In this document: positions 25,783 to 36,861 of the stretch, piece by piece
Numbering within the stretch: the stretch's first letter is position 1
Layout: each line of letters opens with the position of its first letter
Assembly (NCBI RefSeq): GCF_003515075.1
Contig: NZ_QWLV01000002.1
Span: 372,001 to 436,000, forward strand
Direction: 5' to 3'
Origin: Sphingomonas gilva
GTDB lineage: Bacteria > Pseudomonadota > Alphaproteobacteria > Sphingomonadales > Sphingomonadaceae
Length of the DNA: 64,000 nt
Made by a program: the position numbers and the translations under genes
The notes under the pieces: generated by a model
Told to the model about the DNA's origin: nothing
The model's input: only the letters and a program-made list of their open reading frames with translations
The model's database searches: none

Positions 25783-27075
25783 ATGATGCCAGGAGCCGCG
25801 ATTATCGTCCTTGCTGCTACGGCCGGAGCCCAGCAGGGTTTAGACTATTCGGCCACCCAGCTCTTCGAACTCGCCGATCAGGCTCGCGCGGCGGGGCAAC
25901 TGGCCAATGCCGAAGCCATCTACCGCGCGCTCACCGCCGATCCCGATCCCGAGATTCGCGCAGAGGCGCGTTTCCGACTCGGCATGATGCTGGCGGATCA
26001 GAAGCGTTACACCGACGCCGCCGTCCTCTTCCGCGCGCTGCTCGATGAAAAGCCCGACGCCGCGCGCGTCCGGCTCGAACTCGCCCGCATCCTCGCGCTG
26101 ATGGGCGACGAGCGCGCCGCCAGGCGCGAGTTGCGCCAGGTCCAGGCGGGCGGGCTGCCGCCGGAGGTGTCGCTGGTGGTCGATCAGTTCGCCACCGCGC
26201 TGCGTTCGCGCAAGACGCTCGGCGGCAGCTTCGAGATCGCGCTCGCACCCGACAGCAATATCAACCGCGCCACCGACGACACCACGCTCGACACGATCAT
26301 CGCCCCGCTCGAGCTGTCGGAGGACGCGCGCGAGACCTCGGGCCTGGGCGTGAAGCTCGCCGGCCAGGGCTATGCCCGCGTCGCGCTTACGCCCAGCCTG
26401 TCGCTGCTGCCCCGTCTGTCGGGACAGGCCGAGCTCTACGGCAAGGGCGCGTTCAACGACATCTCCAGCTCCGCCCAGCTCGGCCTCGAATGGGCGGCGG
26501 GGCGCGACCGCATCCGCCCGTCGATCGGCACCACCTGGCGATGGTATGGTGGCGATTTCTACGCGCGCACCCACTCGGCCTCAGTCAACTGGCAGCATCC
26601 GGTCAGCAAGCGGGCGCAACTGGTGCTCGACGGCAGCGTCGCCAGGGCCGATTACAAGCTCAACGATCTGCAGGACGGCTGGCTCTATTCGCTGAGCGCC
26701 TCGATCGAACGCGCCTTCGATGCGCGCTCGGGCGGCAGCCTGACGCTGAGCGGCCTGCGCCAGACCGCGCGCGATCCCGGCTACGCCACCGCATCGGGCG
26801 GGGTGGGCGCGGTCTATTGGCGCGATTTCGGCCGCACCACCGGCTTTGTCACCGCCGATGTCCGCCGGCTGGAGGGGGACGCGCGGCTGTTCCTGTTTCC
26901 CGAACGGCGCAAGGATTGGCTGCTCCGCGCCACGGCCGGCGCCACCTTCCGTCAGGCCACCTTATGGGGTTTCGCCCCCGTCCTGCGCGCGAGCGTCGAG
27001 CGCAACAGCTCGACCGTCGGGCTCTACGATTATTCGCGCGTGGCGATGGAGGCAGGCGTTACCCGGGCGTTCTGA
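25783..27075 (+). CDS. Slam-type surface lipoprotein assembly modifier
   Basis: 430 residues. After a hydrophobic start (MMPGAAIIVLAATAGAQQ) comes a TPR-like helical domain (about 25-145: LFELADQARAAGQLANAEAI, FRLGMMLADQKRYTDAAVLF, LELARILALMGDERAARREL). A 14-strand-type barrel domain of the DUF560/Slam kind follows (about 150-430: GGSFEIALAPDSNINRATDD, and ending YDYSRVAMEAGVTRAF with terminal Phe). Slam proteins move TbpB-like lipoproteins across the outer membrane. The start cannot be extended because an in-frame stop lies two codons upstream. GC-rich, unlike the lipoprotein before it. Confidence 0.82.
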   Translation: MMPGAAIIVLAATAGAQQGLDYSATQLFELADQARAAGQLANAEAIYRALTADPDPEIRAEARFRLGMMLADQKRYTDAAVLFRALLDEKPDAARVRLELARILALMGDERAARRELRQVQAGGLPPEVSLVVDQFATALRSRKTLGGSFEIALAPDSNINRATDDTTLDTIIAPLELSEDARETSGLGVKLAGQGYARVALTPSLSLLPRLSGQAELYGKGAFNDISSSAQLGLEWAAGRDRIRPSIGTTWRWYGGDFYARTHSASVNWQHPVSKRAQLVLDGSVARADYKLNDLQDGWLYSLSASIERAFDARSGGSLTLSGLRQTARDPGYATASGGVGAVYWRDFGRTTGFVTADVRRLEGDARLFLFPERRKDWLLRATAGATFRQATLWGFAPVLRASVERNSSTVGLYDYSRVAMEAGVTRAF

Positions 27076-27094
27076 CGGGGCGACATCCTCGCCC

Positions 27095-27691
27095 CTACCG
27101 TCCCCCCATCTCCCCCGCCTTCGCCCCGCTCGCCAGTTCCGCGCGCAGGCTGGCCAGCACCGCTTCCGGCACGCGCGGCCGCACCACCGGGCCCTTCCCT
27201 TTGCGCAGCCGCTCGCGCTCGCGTTCGTCGGGCTCCACGCGGTGCACGCGCACCGCGGCGTGGCCTTGCGCGCGGATGCCCAGCGCCTCCGCCGCGCCTT
27301 TCGACAGGTCGATGATGCGTCCGCGCGCGAAGGGCCCGCGATCGTTGATCCTGACCAGGATGGTCCGCCCCGTGTCGAGCGCGGTGACCTCGACATAGGT
27401 CGGCAGCGGCAGCGTCCTGTGCGCCGCCGTCATCCAGTCGGGCCGGAAGCGCTCGCCATTGGCGGTCCGGTCGCCGCTTTCGCCGCCGTACCAGCTGGCA
27501 TAGCCCAGCGCGTCGTAGAACGGCTCGGCGCGCGGCGCGTAGGTCTGCCCCCGGACGGTGTAGGGCTGGCCGATCCTGACCGGCGCGTCGCTCACCGGGC
27601 GATAGCGCGCGCCGCCGCCGCAGCCCGCCATCGCCAGCCCCGCCGCGAGCAACGCCGCCCAGCGCCCCGCCCGTCCGATCCCCGCATCCAT
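27095..27691 (-). CDS. rlpA: RlpA-like lipoprotein, septal ring lytic transglycosylase family
   Basis: 198 residues with a lipoprotein signal (LAAGLAMAGC, Cys23 or nearby) and a double-psi beta-barrel domain at about 60-150: GYASWYGGESGDRTANGERF, VEVTALDTGRTILVRINDRG and GPFARGRIIDLSKGAAEALG. These are RlpA hallmarks, including the Asp of NDRGPF. The SPOR domain of the longer enterobacterial protein is absent; instead there is a basic tail. Likely outer-membrane lipoprotein acting on glycan strands without stem peptides at the septum. Convergent with the Slam gene, with only 19 bases between stops. Confidence 0.88.
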   Translation of the reverse strand: MDAGIGRAGRWAALLAAGLAMAGCGGGARYRPVSDAPVRIGQPYTVRGQTYAPRAEPFYDALGYASWYGGESGDRTANGERFRPDWMTAAHRTLPLPTYVEVTALDTGRTILVRINDRGPFARGRIIDLSKGAAEALGIRAQGHAAVRVHRVEPDERERERLRKGKGPVVRPRVPEAVLASLRAELASGAKAGEMGGR

Positions 27692-27845
27692 CCGCGCGTC
27701 GCTAACGCCTCGGCGCGCGATGCGCCACCCGCCCCTCGCAACCCGGGCGGCGTCTCCCTATCTCCCCTCTAGCCTCATCTCCAGAACAAAGCTAGAACCA
27801 CACCCCTATGAGTCTCACCCGTATCACGCAGCATAGGTGTGCCAT

Positions 27846-30854
<3,009 letters not shown>

Positions 30855-30883
30855 CAACGACGCTGTGGTGGTGGCCGCAGGCC

Positions 30884-30904
30884 GAACAGTCCGGGGGACT
30901 GTTC
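30884..30904. repeat. Perfect palindrome between the two uvrA 3' ends
   Basis: GAACAGTCC (30884-30892), spacer GGG, GGACTGTTC (30896-30904). It lies in the 71-base segment that separates the new uvrA stop from the old uvrA 3' end, so it may be an end or core site of whatever inserted there. Confidence 0.55.
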
Positions 30905-30925
30905 GATCGAACACACGCGAAGCGG

Positions 30926-31108
30926 GACGTCATCAAGACCGCCGACTGGGTGCTGGACCTTGGCCCCGAAGGCGGCGTCAAGGGCGGCGAGGTGGTCGCC
31001 GAAGGCACCCCTGAGCAAGTGGCGAAGGCGAAGGGCTCGTTCACCGGGCGCTATCTGGCGCCCTTGCTGGGTAAACAACGTAATGACAAGGCCATCGCTG
31101 CTGAGTAG
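30926..31108 (+). pseudogene. Displaced native 3' end of uvrA
   Basis: From 30926 the reading frame gives [20 protein letters not shown] and continues [20 protein letters not shown] to [14 protein letters not shown] and a stop at 31108. It is almost the same protein as 30681-30854 but with the strong C/G third-position bias of the rest of uvrA, whereas the copy attached to the gene does not have it. This piece has no start of its own. It looks like the original end, cut off when a foreign replacement end was installed upstream. Confidence 0.8.
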
Positions 31109-31132
31109 CTTTCCCAAGGGGGGAGGGCGTCG

Positions 31133-31984
31133 ATGTTTTATATCCATGTTCTGCGCATCAAATGTGAACTGCTGCCTCAGGGAGATTTTTTACGACCCAC
31201 TCGAGAACCTATAGAAATTATTACCAAATCAATTGAAGCGAAGCCTACTGCGAATGTTGGGCGAGGGTCCGAATGGCACATCGGTAACATTGAGACCGTA
31301 ACACCAGACGGACTTGCGTTCGCAATGGGGCGAACAATGGCGGTGAAATCACCTCAGTTCGACAGTGTGAGCCACAACTTTCTTGAAGAGGAGGCAATGA
31401 GAGCCCCGTTTACGATTGGTGTATTTGACCAAAGGCACCAAACATGCGGCGTAATCCGAAAGACTGGTGTATCGCAGAGCTCAACAGAAATCGCGGCTAA
31501 GCTGCAGACTCTTCTAAATGCAGCCCCTTATGCACGCGAGAGTAATTCAACGATCGTGGTCGATCCGATCCGAGACCCGATGACCTTTCTTGAAGCGATC
31601 CGCCACGCACAGGCCGTAACGCGTTTCAGCTTCACAGCCAGCCGTCCCAACCCCCCCGATGTAAATAGACTCATCCAACGGCCTGCCGAGGAATTTACGC
31701 AAGCGGTTGGTGGCGAGCGCACTCGCGTCGAGGTCGAGGGCGACGACCTAGATCGAGAAATAATAGAGGAGGTTGCCAAGGCCGTTGCAGCCGTCGGTGA
31801 AACCGCGGCAGCTAATGTGCGCCCAGAGGGTGGCGGAAGAACCAAGCGGGTCCATCTCTCAGGCAATCCGGTTGTTGAGCCGGTTGATGTCGAAACAAGC
31901 AATTCGCTGCTAGGCGCAATTCTCGGCCACACTCGCGAGGCATATGATAGAGTGAGAAATTCGTTTCGGCAGATCAATGGTTAG
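31133..31984 (+). CDS. Unknown soluble protein, first gene of a two-gene accessory module
   Basis: 283 residues (MFYIHVLRIKCELL). Not recognised. It has no signal peptide or membrane helix. The first 125 residues look like an alpha/beta domain with WHIGNIETVTPDGLAFAMGR, FTIGVFDQRHQTCGVIRK and STEIAAKLQTLLNAA. The C-terminal third is acidic and ends before a short basic stretch. GGGGGAGGG precedes the ATG. Base composition is lower in GC than the flanks. Its last eight bases overlap the next gene, which encodes a four-helix membrane protein. A soluble sensor plus small membrane effector is the arrangement of phage lambda RexA/RexB (279 and 144 residues); I see the similarity in layout only, not in sequence. 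Confidence 0.65.
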   Translation: MFYIHVLRIKCELLPQGDFLRPTREPIEIITKSIEAKPTANVGRGSEWHIGNIETVTPDGLAFAMGRTMAVKSPQFDSVSHNFLEEEAMRAPFTIGVFDQRHQTCGVIRKTGVSQSSTEIAAKLQTLLNAAPYARESNSTIVVDPIRDPMTFLEAIRHAQAVTRFSFTASRPNPPDVNRLIQRPAEEFTQAVGGERTRVEVEGDDLDREIIEEVAKAVAAVGETAAANVRPEGGGRTKRVHLSGNPVVEPVDVETSNSLLGAILGHTREAYDRVRNSFRQING

Positions 31985-32495
31985 TTTTTGGCGTTGGCTT
32001 TTTCGGGGTGCGCAAAGCGGACCACCGGGCATTTTCAACGTATTGAACTGGTATCTGCTTATCCATGTTACGGTAGGTGTAATCACCGCAACCTTCATCC
32101 GGTCTGATCCATTCGATTTCGCGGCTAAAGCGCTGTTTCCTGCAGCATCCATTTTAATTGGCGTCTCACTTGCTTGGAGTACGCGGGCGGCTACGATTTT
32201 ACAGACAGGCGATTTGAGAGCGGCACTATTCAACGATGATCGGCCTCCAGAAGATTATGTGTATGCGTTTCAGCTTTCAATTCTAGTTATAATTATAATG
32301 CTTGCCTATGTCTCAGTGATGGCTGGTGGTGGTGTAGAAATCACTGTTCTTGGACGGGATACTGATAATAGAATTTCCGGCGTCATACTTTACACATTAC
32401 TTAGCCTTTCTCTTCGAGAGTGCTGGGGAGTAGTTAACTTCACAAATATGCTTAGTTTACTTGAGTATCTTCGTACAAAGCGTGAAAAAGAATAA
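31977..32495 (+). CDS. Unknown four-helix membrane protein, second gene of the module
   Basis: 172 residues. Hydrophobic segments at about 24-41 (NWYLLIHVTVGVITATF), 50-67, 96-115 (AFQLSILVIIIMLAYVSVM) and 134-152 (SGVILYTLLSLSLRECWGVV). The N-terminus (WRWLFRG) and C-terminus (YLRTKREKE) are basic, so both probably face the cytoplasm, with a polar cytoplasmic loop around residues 69-93 containing TRAATILQTGDLRAALFNDD. AT-rich. It overlaps the upstream gene by eight bases and is surely co-translated. A membrane effector that depolarises or permeabilises on signal from the partner is a hypothesis; an immunity or transport function is equally open. Confidence 0.65.
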   Translation: MVSFWRWLFRGAQSGPPGIFNVLNWYLLIHVTVGVITATFIRSDPFDFAAKALFPAASILIGVSLAWSTRAATILQTGDLRAALFNDDRPPEDYVYAFQLSILVIIIMLAYVSVMAGGGVEITVLGRDTDNRISGVILYTLLSLSLRECWGVVNFTNMLSLLEYLRTKREKE

Positions 32496-32522
32496 ATTCC
32501 AGGGGAATTCCTGGGACAAGGG

Positions 32523-32545
32523 AATTCCGGGGACACAATACCTAA
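32523..32545. repeat. Accessory-module tail motif (copy B)
   Basis: AATTCCGGGGACACAATACC followed by TAA, one base different from 18083-18105. It is preceded by AATTCCAGGGGAATTCCTGG, a near-palindrome, at 32496-32517. It marks the right end of the two-gene module; GC-rich chromosomal coding begins five bases later. Confidence 0.65.
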
Positions 32546-32549
32546 CTCG

Positions 32550-33080
32550 CTACTCCGTCCTCGGCGTCACCTTCATCACCCCACGCTCCGCCCTGCCGCC
32601 GATCGCCTCGCGCACCTGCACGAACAACCAATCCGGGATCGCGCCATAGAACGGATCGCCGCCGTCCAATGGCCGCATGTCCGGCCCCGGCCATACGAAG
32701 CGGTTGACCTCGGCGGTGACGATCCAGCTGCGATCGCGGTCCAGCCCCAGGTCGCGCTTGAAGTTGGCGGGCATCGCGCTTGCGTCCGTTGCCCGATCAG
32801 GGGGCGCTATGGGTGATCGGCGCGACGAACAGCTGCACCGTGTCGCCCGTCTTGACGGTGGCGAGGACGACCACCACCGGGCGGTCCTTCAGCCCCTCTT
32901 CCTTTCCCGCCGCCGCCTCGGGTTCCCATCGAAGTACTGCTTCGATGGGGTCCCTTCGCTGTGCCAGAGATAGGCATAGGAGAGGACGTCACCCGGCTGA
33001 GGGATCGGCCAGCCGCCGCCCGGCTTCGCGAGACCGCTTGCCGGGCTGGGCTTTCCGGATGGCGTCGAGCGTTTCGTCAT
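32550..33080 (-). pseudogene. PemK-like toxin, broken by two frameshifts
   Basis: Joined across frames the protein reads PQPGDVLSYAYLWHSEGTP, DRPVVVVLATVKTGDTVQLF, VAPITHSAP, then MPANFKRDLGLDRDRSWIVT, FVWPGPDMRPLDGGDPFYGA and IPDWLFVQVREA. This is the pattern of PemK-like growth inhibitors (mRNA interferase fold) seen in sphingomonads. A missing C in the AACCC run near 32921 and an extra C in the CCCCC run near 32803 restore the frame. Both errors are in C runs, so a sequencing artefact is possible. It overlaps its antitoxin gene. Confidence 0.7.
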
Positions 33081-33264
33081 CCAGGTCCTCCGTCCTGATC
33101 GCCTCGCGGCCGCGCCGCTTCAGCCGCTCATATTCCTTGAGTGAGAGCATCACGACCCGCGTGACCCCGTGCCGCGGGATGCCCACCGGCCGCTGCCTCG
33201 TCAGTGTAAAAGCCAAGCGGTTGGCGACGTCCTTGGCGGCGACTTCGATCAGGGATTCTGGCAT
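32989..33264 (-). CDS. Antitoxin of the PemK-like pair
   Basis: 91 residues starting MPESLIEVAAKDVANRLAFT. The middle part (GIPRHGVTRVVMLSLKEYER) looks like a Phd/YefM-type DNA-binding and antitoxin domain, and the C-terminal half is charged and probably disordered until toxin is bound. It lies directly upstream of, and overlaps by about 90 bases, the PemK-like reading frame on the same strand, the usual antitoxin-first order. The large overlap hints at another small frame error near the junction. An in-frame start at 33279 would add five residues. Confidence 0.6.
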   Translation of the reverse strand: MPESLIEVAAKDVANRLAFTLTRQRPVGIPRHGVTRVVMLSLKEYERLKRRGREAIRTEDLDDETLDAIRKAQPGKRSREAGRRLADPSAG

Positions 33265-33416
33265 GGCGAAATATCTCATGGGTCTGACGAATTAGCCACT
33301 TTCGCTCTTTTAGCTGAAACGGCCAGTTTTTCGACCTGCAATATCACAGCGCCCGCTCCACCCGACCTGCCAAATCCCGCACCGCAGCTTGCATTCTCCT
33401 GCAATATCATCGAGAA

Positions 33417-33683
33417 ATGCTCGTCTACTTCGGGGGAAGCGGCTTGGGCAATTTCCTGATCCTGCTCGCGATGCTCTTTCCGTTCATCGCGATGCCGCTG
33501 CTTTGGCGGCGCATGAAGCGCGTGCGCGCGCAGGCCTATCGGCAGAGCAAGCCCGAGCGGCGCGAGCAGCATTGGGAGGAAGGGCTCGGCGCCGATGGCG
33601 GCCGCCGCCACGCGCCTAACGATGATCTGATCGGCCTCGGCGAAAAGTCCCGGCACGGCCGCTGGCCGCTCGACAACCAGTAA
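33417..33683 (+). CDS. Small single-pass membrane protein
   Basis: 88 residues. One hydrophobic segment (about residues 10-29, GLGNFLILLAMLFPFIAMPL) is followed by a basic stretch (WRRMKRVRAQAYRQSKPERR) and a charged Gly/His-rich tail. A GAGA purine stretch lies just before the ATG. Codon use agrees with the GC-rich chromosome. No family recognised; it stands alone between the toxin-antitoxin remnant and the next conserved gene. Confidence 0.5.
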   Translation: MLVYFGGSGLGNFLILLAMLFPFIAMPLLWRRMKRVRAQAYRQSKPERREQHWEEGLGADGGRRHAPNDDLIGLGEKSRHGRWPLDNQ

Positions 33684-33891
33684 GCCGAGGGCCGAAGCGG
33701 GAGAAAAGCCCGCCTCTGTCGGTCGGCGCTCGCACCGCCATTGGCCGAGCTGGCTTGGTGCGCTCGAAATTTGCTCCGCAAACCCTCCTCGCCTTATAAC
33801 CAAATCGGCACTTTTCTCTTTCCTACATCCACCAACCTGTATATCTGAATACCCCTCTTTTGTTCTCATCGATTCGCAAGGAGGGATTGCC

Positions 33892-35013
33892 ATGAACGCC
33901 TACACCAGCATCGCCGCCGCCGATGGGACGCCGACCGGGGCGGAGGCCGGCGAGTTCGAATATGTCCCGCTCGATTTCGCCGATCCCTATCCCCAGCGGC
34001 ATGACGGCTGGACGCCCGATCGCCGCCGCATCTTCCTGGAGATGATCGCGGACGGCATTCCCGTCGCGGAGGCGTGCCGCCGGCTCGGCCTCTCCGAATC
34101 GGGCGTCTATCAGCTGCGCCGCCGCGCCGCGGGGCAGCCCTTCGCGCTCGCCTGGCAGGCGGCGAACCTCATCGCGCGCGATCGCCATGCGGAGATCCTG
34201 CTCGATCGCGCGCTGGAGGGGTATACCGAAAGCGTCACCCGCGCCGATGGCAGCATCGTCGTCCGCCGCCGCTACGACAACCGCCTCGCCCACGCCATGC
34301 TCACCCGGCTCGATCGCATGGCCGATCAGGCCGAGGCGAAGGGGACCTTGCGCGCCGCGCAGCGCATCGCCGGCGAGTTCGACGCCTTCCTCGATCTGGT
34401 CGAGCGGGACGCCGGCCCCGCCAGGGCCGGCCAGTTCCTCGCCCGCCGCGCCGCCGACGACATGGTCGACCAGCTCGACCGCGCCGAGCGTTTCGATCGC
34501 GCGGGCGCGGGCCTGGCCGAGGAGGTGGCGACCGACGATCTCGATCCCGCCGATCGCGCCGGCTGGACCGCCGAACAGTGGCGCCGCGCCGACGCCGCCG
34601 GCCTGCTCACCCTCGCCGCGCCGGCGCCCGGGGAAGGCGAGGGCGAAACCGCGCCGGACACTGAAGACACTGAACTTCCCCGGGACAGGATGCTGCTGTG
34701 GCAGCATGGCGAACGCCGCGAATGGCGCACCGACATGCCGCCCCCGCCGGGCTTCGACGGCCTGGAATGGGGCGAATTCGGCGACCGTGAATACAGCCGC
34801 GAGCTGAGCGAGACCGAAGCGGCCATCATCGAGGCCTACGAGGCCGAGGAACGCGAGGAAAAGCGCGCCGAGCTGATCGCGGTCTATCCGATGGTGTTCG
34901 GCATCCCCTTCCCTGCCGAGCCCGAGGCGGAGGAATGCGGCGAAACCGACGAAACCGTCGCGGATCGCGGGAATGGCGGGGAGGAAGAGGACGACGCTCC
35001 ACCGGAAGCCTGA
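33892..35013 (+). CDS. Conserved hypothetical protein with N-terminal helix-turn-helix
   Basis: 373 residues with a strong ribosome site (AAGGAGGG) seven bases before the ATG. Residues 45-85 look like a helix-turn-helix of the terminase-small-subunit or phage-regulator kind (FLEMIADGIPVAEACRRLGL, SESGVYQLRRRA). Residues 95-200 are helical and basic/acidic (YDNRLAHAMLTRLDRMADQA). The C-terminal half is acidic, Glu-rich and low complexity, with GEGEGETAPDTEDTELPRD. Similar proteins are common and unnamed in sphingomonads. A DNA-binding role is likely; prophage origin is not supported because no other phage genes are near. Confidence 0.65.
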   Translation: MNAYTSIAAADGTPTGAEAGEFEYVPLDFADPYPQRHDGWTPDRRRIFLEMIADGIPVAEACRRLGLSESGVYQLRRRAAGQPFALAWQAANLIARDRHAEILLDRALEGYTESVTRADGSIVVRRRYDNRLAHAMLTRLDRMADQAEAKGTLRAAQRIAGEFDAFLDLVERDAGPARAGQFLARRAADDMVDQLDRAERFDRAGAGLAEEVATDDLDPADRAGWTAEQWRRADAAGLLTLAAPAPGEGEGETAPDTEDTELPRDRMLLWQHGERREWRTDMPPPPGFDGLEWGEFGDREYSRELSETEAAIIEAYEAEEREEKRAELIAVYPMVFGIPFPAEPEAEECGETDETVADRGNGGEEEDDAPPEA

Positions 35014-35351
35014 CGGAACGGGAATGCGGCTCGCCCGATCCTCCCCCGCAACGCGTGCGAGGGGCGTAGCGGCGGCCAGCGATCTGCCGGGGGCGGATGC
35101 AGCCGCGAAGCCGGCTCGCGGAGCGAGCCGTCGCGCCGCAACCCGACAAGGAACCGCCGCGGCGAAGCCGCGTCGTCGGACGGCGTCCGCAGCGCCGCCG
35201 GCCTGGACCCGCCGCAAGGCAGGACGTTGCGGCGGGTCCCCGGGCGCGCCTTGAGGCTCGTCCCGGCTGCGCCGGCTCGTTCGCCGGCGCGGCGGAACAC
35301 CCGCCCGCACCATCCGTTGGTCCCCTCCCTCCAGCACACGGAACATCGGCC
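35014..35351. other. 338-bp gap without a recognised gene
   Basis: GC-rich with long spurious open frames on both strands, which are a composition effect. I see no protein-like product, tRNA or clear terminator. It may hold the promoter for the membrane-protein gene at 35352. The stretch 35097-35351 is open in frame with that gene, but the product would be Arg/Ala/Pro-rich noise. Confidence 0.5.
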
Positions 35352-35738
35352 ATGGATTACAAGAAACTGGGCCTCGGCCTCGGCGTCTTCTCGATCGCGC
35401 TCGGCCTTGCCGAGCTGATCGCCGCGCGGCGCGTCGCGGGCGCGCTCGACGCCGAGGGGCATGAACGGCTGGTCAAGGGCTTCGGCGCGCGAGAGCTGCT
35501 GGCGGGCGCCAACCTCATCGCCGCGCCCGCGCACGCCACCAATGTGTGGAACCGCGTGGCCGGCGACGCGATGGATCTGGGCGCGCTCGCGCTCGCCGCG
35601 CGCAGGGCGCCGCGCAACCGCGCGGTGTGGGGCGCGATCGCCTTCGTCGTCGGCGCGACCATCCTCGATGTCGTCACCGCGCGCGGGCTGGACCGGCAGA
35701 CCGGCAAGACCTCGCCGGCCCGCGCCGCGCCCGCCTGA
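35352..35738 (+). CDS. Small multi-helix membrane protein
   Basis: 128 residues starting MDYKKLGLGLGVFSIALGLA. Three to four hydrophobic stretches (about 7-27, 45-62, 70-85, 95-112) separated by short basic loops (LAARRAPRNRAVWGA). It resembles the small membrane proteins often located near stress-response genes in Sphingomonas and related to the DUF4267-like group, but I am not certain. It is the first of three same-direction genes (with the Lys/Ala-rich protein and CHRD lipoprotein). Confidence 0.65.
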   Translation: MDYKKLGLGLGVFSIALGLAELIAARRVAGALDAEGHERLVKGFGARELLAGANLIAAPAHATNVWNRVAGDAMDLGALALAARRAPRNRAVWGAIAFVVGATILDVVTARGLDRQTGKTSPARAAPA

Positions 35739-35809
35739 CCGGGCTTTGGGAACACCCCGGCATCCGTTACGTTGATGCAACCACATCACTCGCAATAACG
35801 GGGAAGATC

Positions 35810-36418
35810 ATGGCCACGACACCCAAGACATCCGGCTCCGGCGGCCCCTCGGACGAACGGGCGAAGCCTTCGGGGAAGAAGCCCGCCCCGGCGAAGGCGT
35901 CCGCCAAGACCGCCGCGACGAAACCGGCTGCGTCGAAACCCGCCGCGAAGAAGCCCGCCGCGAGCAAGCCCGCCGCGAAGAAACCCGCGGGAAGCAAGCC
36001 CGCCGCGGCCAAGCCCGCCGCCAGGCGCGCCCCGGCGAAGAAGTCCGCCAGGTCCGATCTGCCCGTCGGCGCGATCGCCGCCGGCGCGGCGGTGGCGGTC
36101 GTCGCGGGCGGCGCCGCGGTCGCGGCCAACCGGCTGGGCAAGGACGGCATCGCCGATCTCGCCAAGCGCGGGCGCAAGGGCGCGGCCGATCTCGCCGCCA
36201 GCGCAAGGAAGTCCGCGCGCAAGCTGATCGACAAGGCGCGCGGCAAGCGCAAGGAAGGCCATGATCCGACCGATCTCAAGCGCGCCTCGCACCCCGGCCC
36301 GGACGATCGCGCCACCGCCGATTTCCGGCCCGATCCCACCGCCATGCCGACCGCTGCCGAACGCGAGGCGATGAAGCCCGCGACCAAGCCGGCGCCCGGG
36401 CGCGGCAAGCCGGCATGA
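35810..36418 (+). CDS. Lys/Ala/Pro-rich histone H1-like protein with hydrophobic segment
   Basis: 202 residues. Residues 15-85 are tandem AAKKPA / ASKPA units as in bacterial histone-H1-like and AlgP-type proteins. Residues 86-110 are hydrophobic (GAIAAGAAVAVVAGGAAVAA) and could cross the membrane, after which comes another basic stretch (LAASARKSARKLIDKARGKR) and an acidic/Pro tail. DNA binding through the Lys-rich tail is likely; the hydrophobic segment is unusual for a nucleoid protein. GGGAAGA precedes the ATG. The stop overlaps the next start (ATGA), so the two are coupled. Confidence 0.65.
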   Translation: MATTPKTSGSGGPSDERAKPSGKKPAPAKASAKTAATKPAASKPAAKKPAASKPAAKKPAGSKPAAAKPAARRAPAKKSARSDLPVGAIAAGAAVAVVAGGAAVAANRLGKDGIADLAKRGRKGAADLAASARKSARKLIDKARGKRKEGHDPTDLKRASHPGPDDRATADFRPDPTAMPTAAEREAMKPATKPAPGRGKPA

Positions 36419-36861
36419 CGCGCCTCCCCCTCGCCGCGCTCGCCACCGCCGCCGTGCTCGCCGGGCTGTCGGCCTGCGCCACCGTCGCGGGCGCGGTCGG
36501 GAAAAGCTGGTCGACCGCGCTGGTCGGCAACCAGGAGGTCCCCGGCCCCGGCGATCCGGACGGCACCGGCACCGCCAAGGTCACGGCGGACGCCACCACC
36601 GACACCGTCTGCGTCGATATCGGCGTCCGCGCGATCAGCCGGCCCACCGCCGCGCACATTCATCGCGGCCGCCGCGGAGAAGCCGGGCCGCCGGTGCTCA
36701 CCCTCCCCGCGCCGGTGAACGGCGCCGCCAAGCAGTGCCTCCGCGTCGAAAAGGCGCTCGCCGCGGCGATCATCGCCGATCCGGCGGGCTATTACGTCAA
36801 CATCCACACCGCCGATTATCCGGCGGGCGCTATCCGCGGCCAGCTGGCGGCGGGGCGCTGA
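36415..36861 (+). CDS. CHRD domain lipoprotein
   Basis: 148 residues. Lipoprotein signal (LAGLSACATV, Cys at about 21) and a CHRD (chordin-like) domain covering about 30-145: WSTALVGNQEVPGPGDPDGT, RPTAAHIHRGRRGEAGPPVL and YYVNIHTADYPAGAIRGQLA. CHRD proteins are secreted or surface proteins with an Ig-like beta fold and no known enzymatic role in bacteria. It overlaps the preceding gene by four bases. Confidence 0.85.
   Translation: MTRLPLAALATAAVLAGLSACATVAGAVGKSWSTALVGNQEVPGPGDPDGTGTAKVTADATTDTVCVDIGVRAISRPTAAHIHRGRRGEAGPPVLTLPAPVNGAAKQCLRVEKALAAAIIADPAGYYVNIHTADYPAGAIRGQLAAGR

Noticed and set aside
33892..35013. Prophage terminase small subunit
   Set aside because: Only the helix-turn-helix is reminiscent; no other phage gene is near and the C-terminal half is unrelated.
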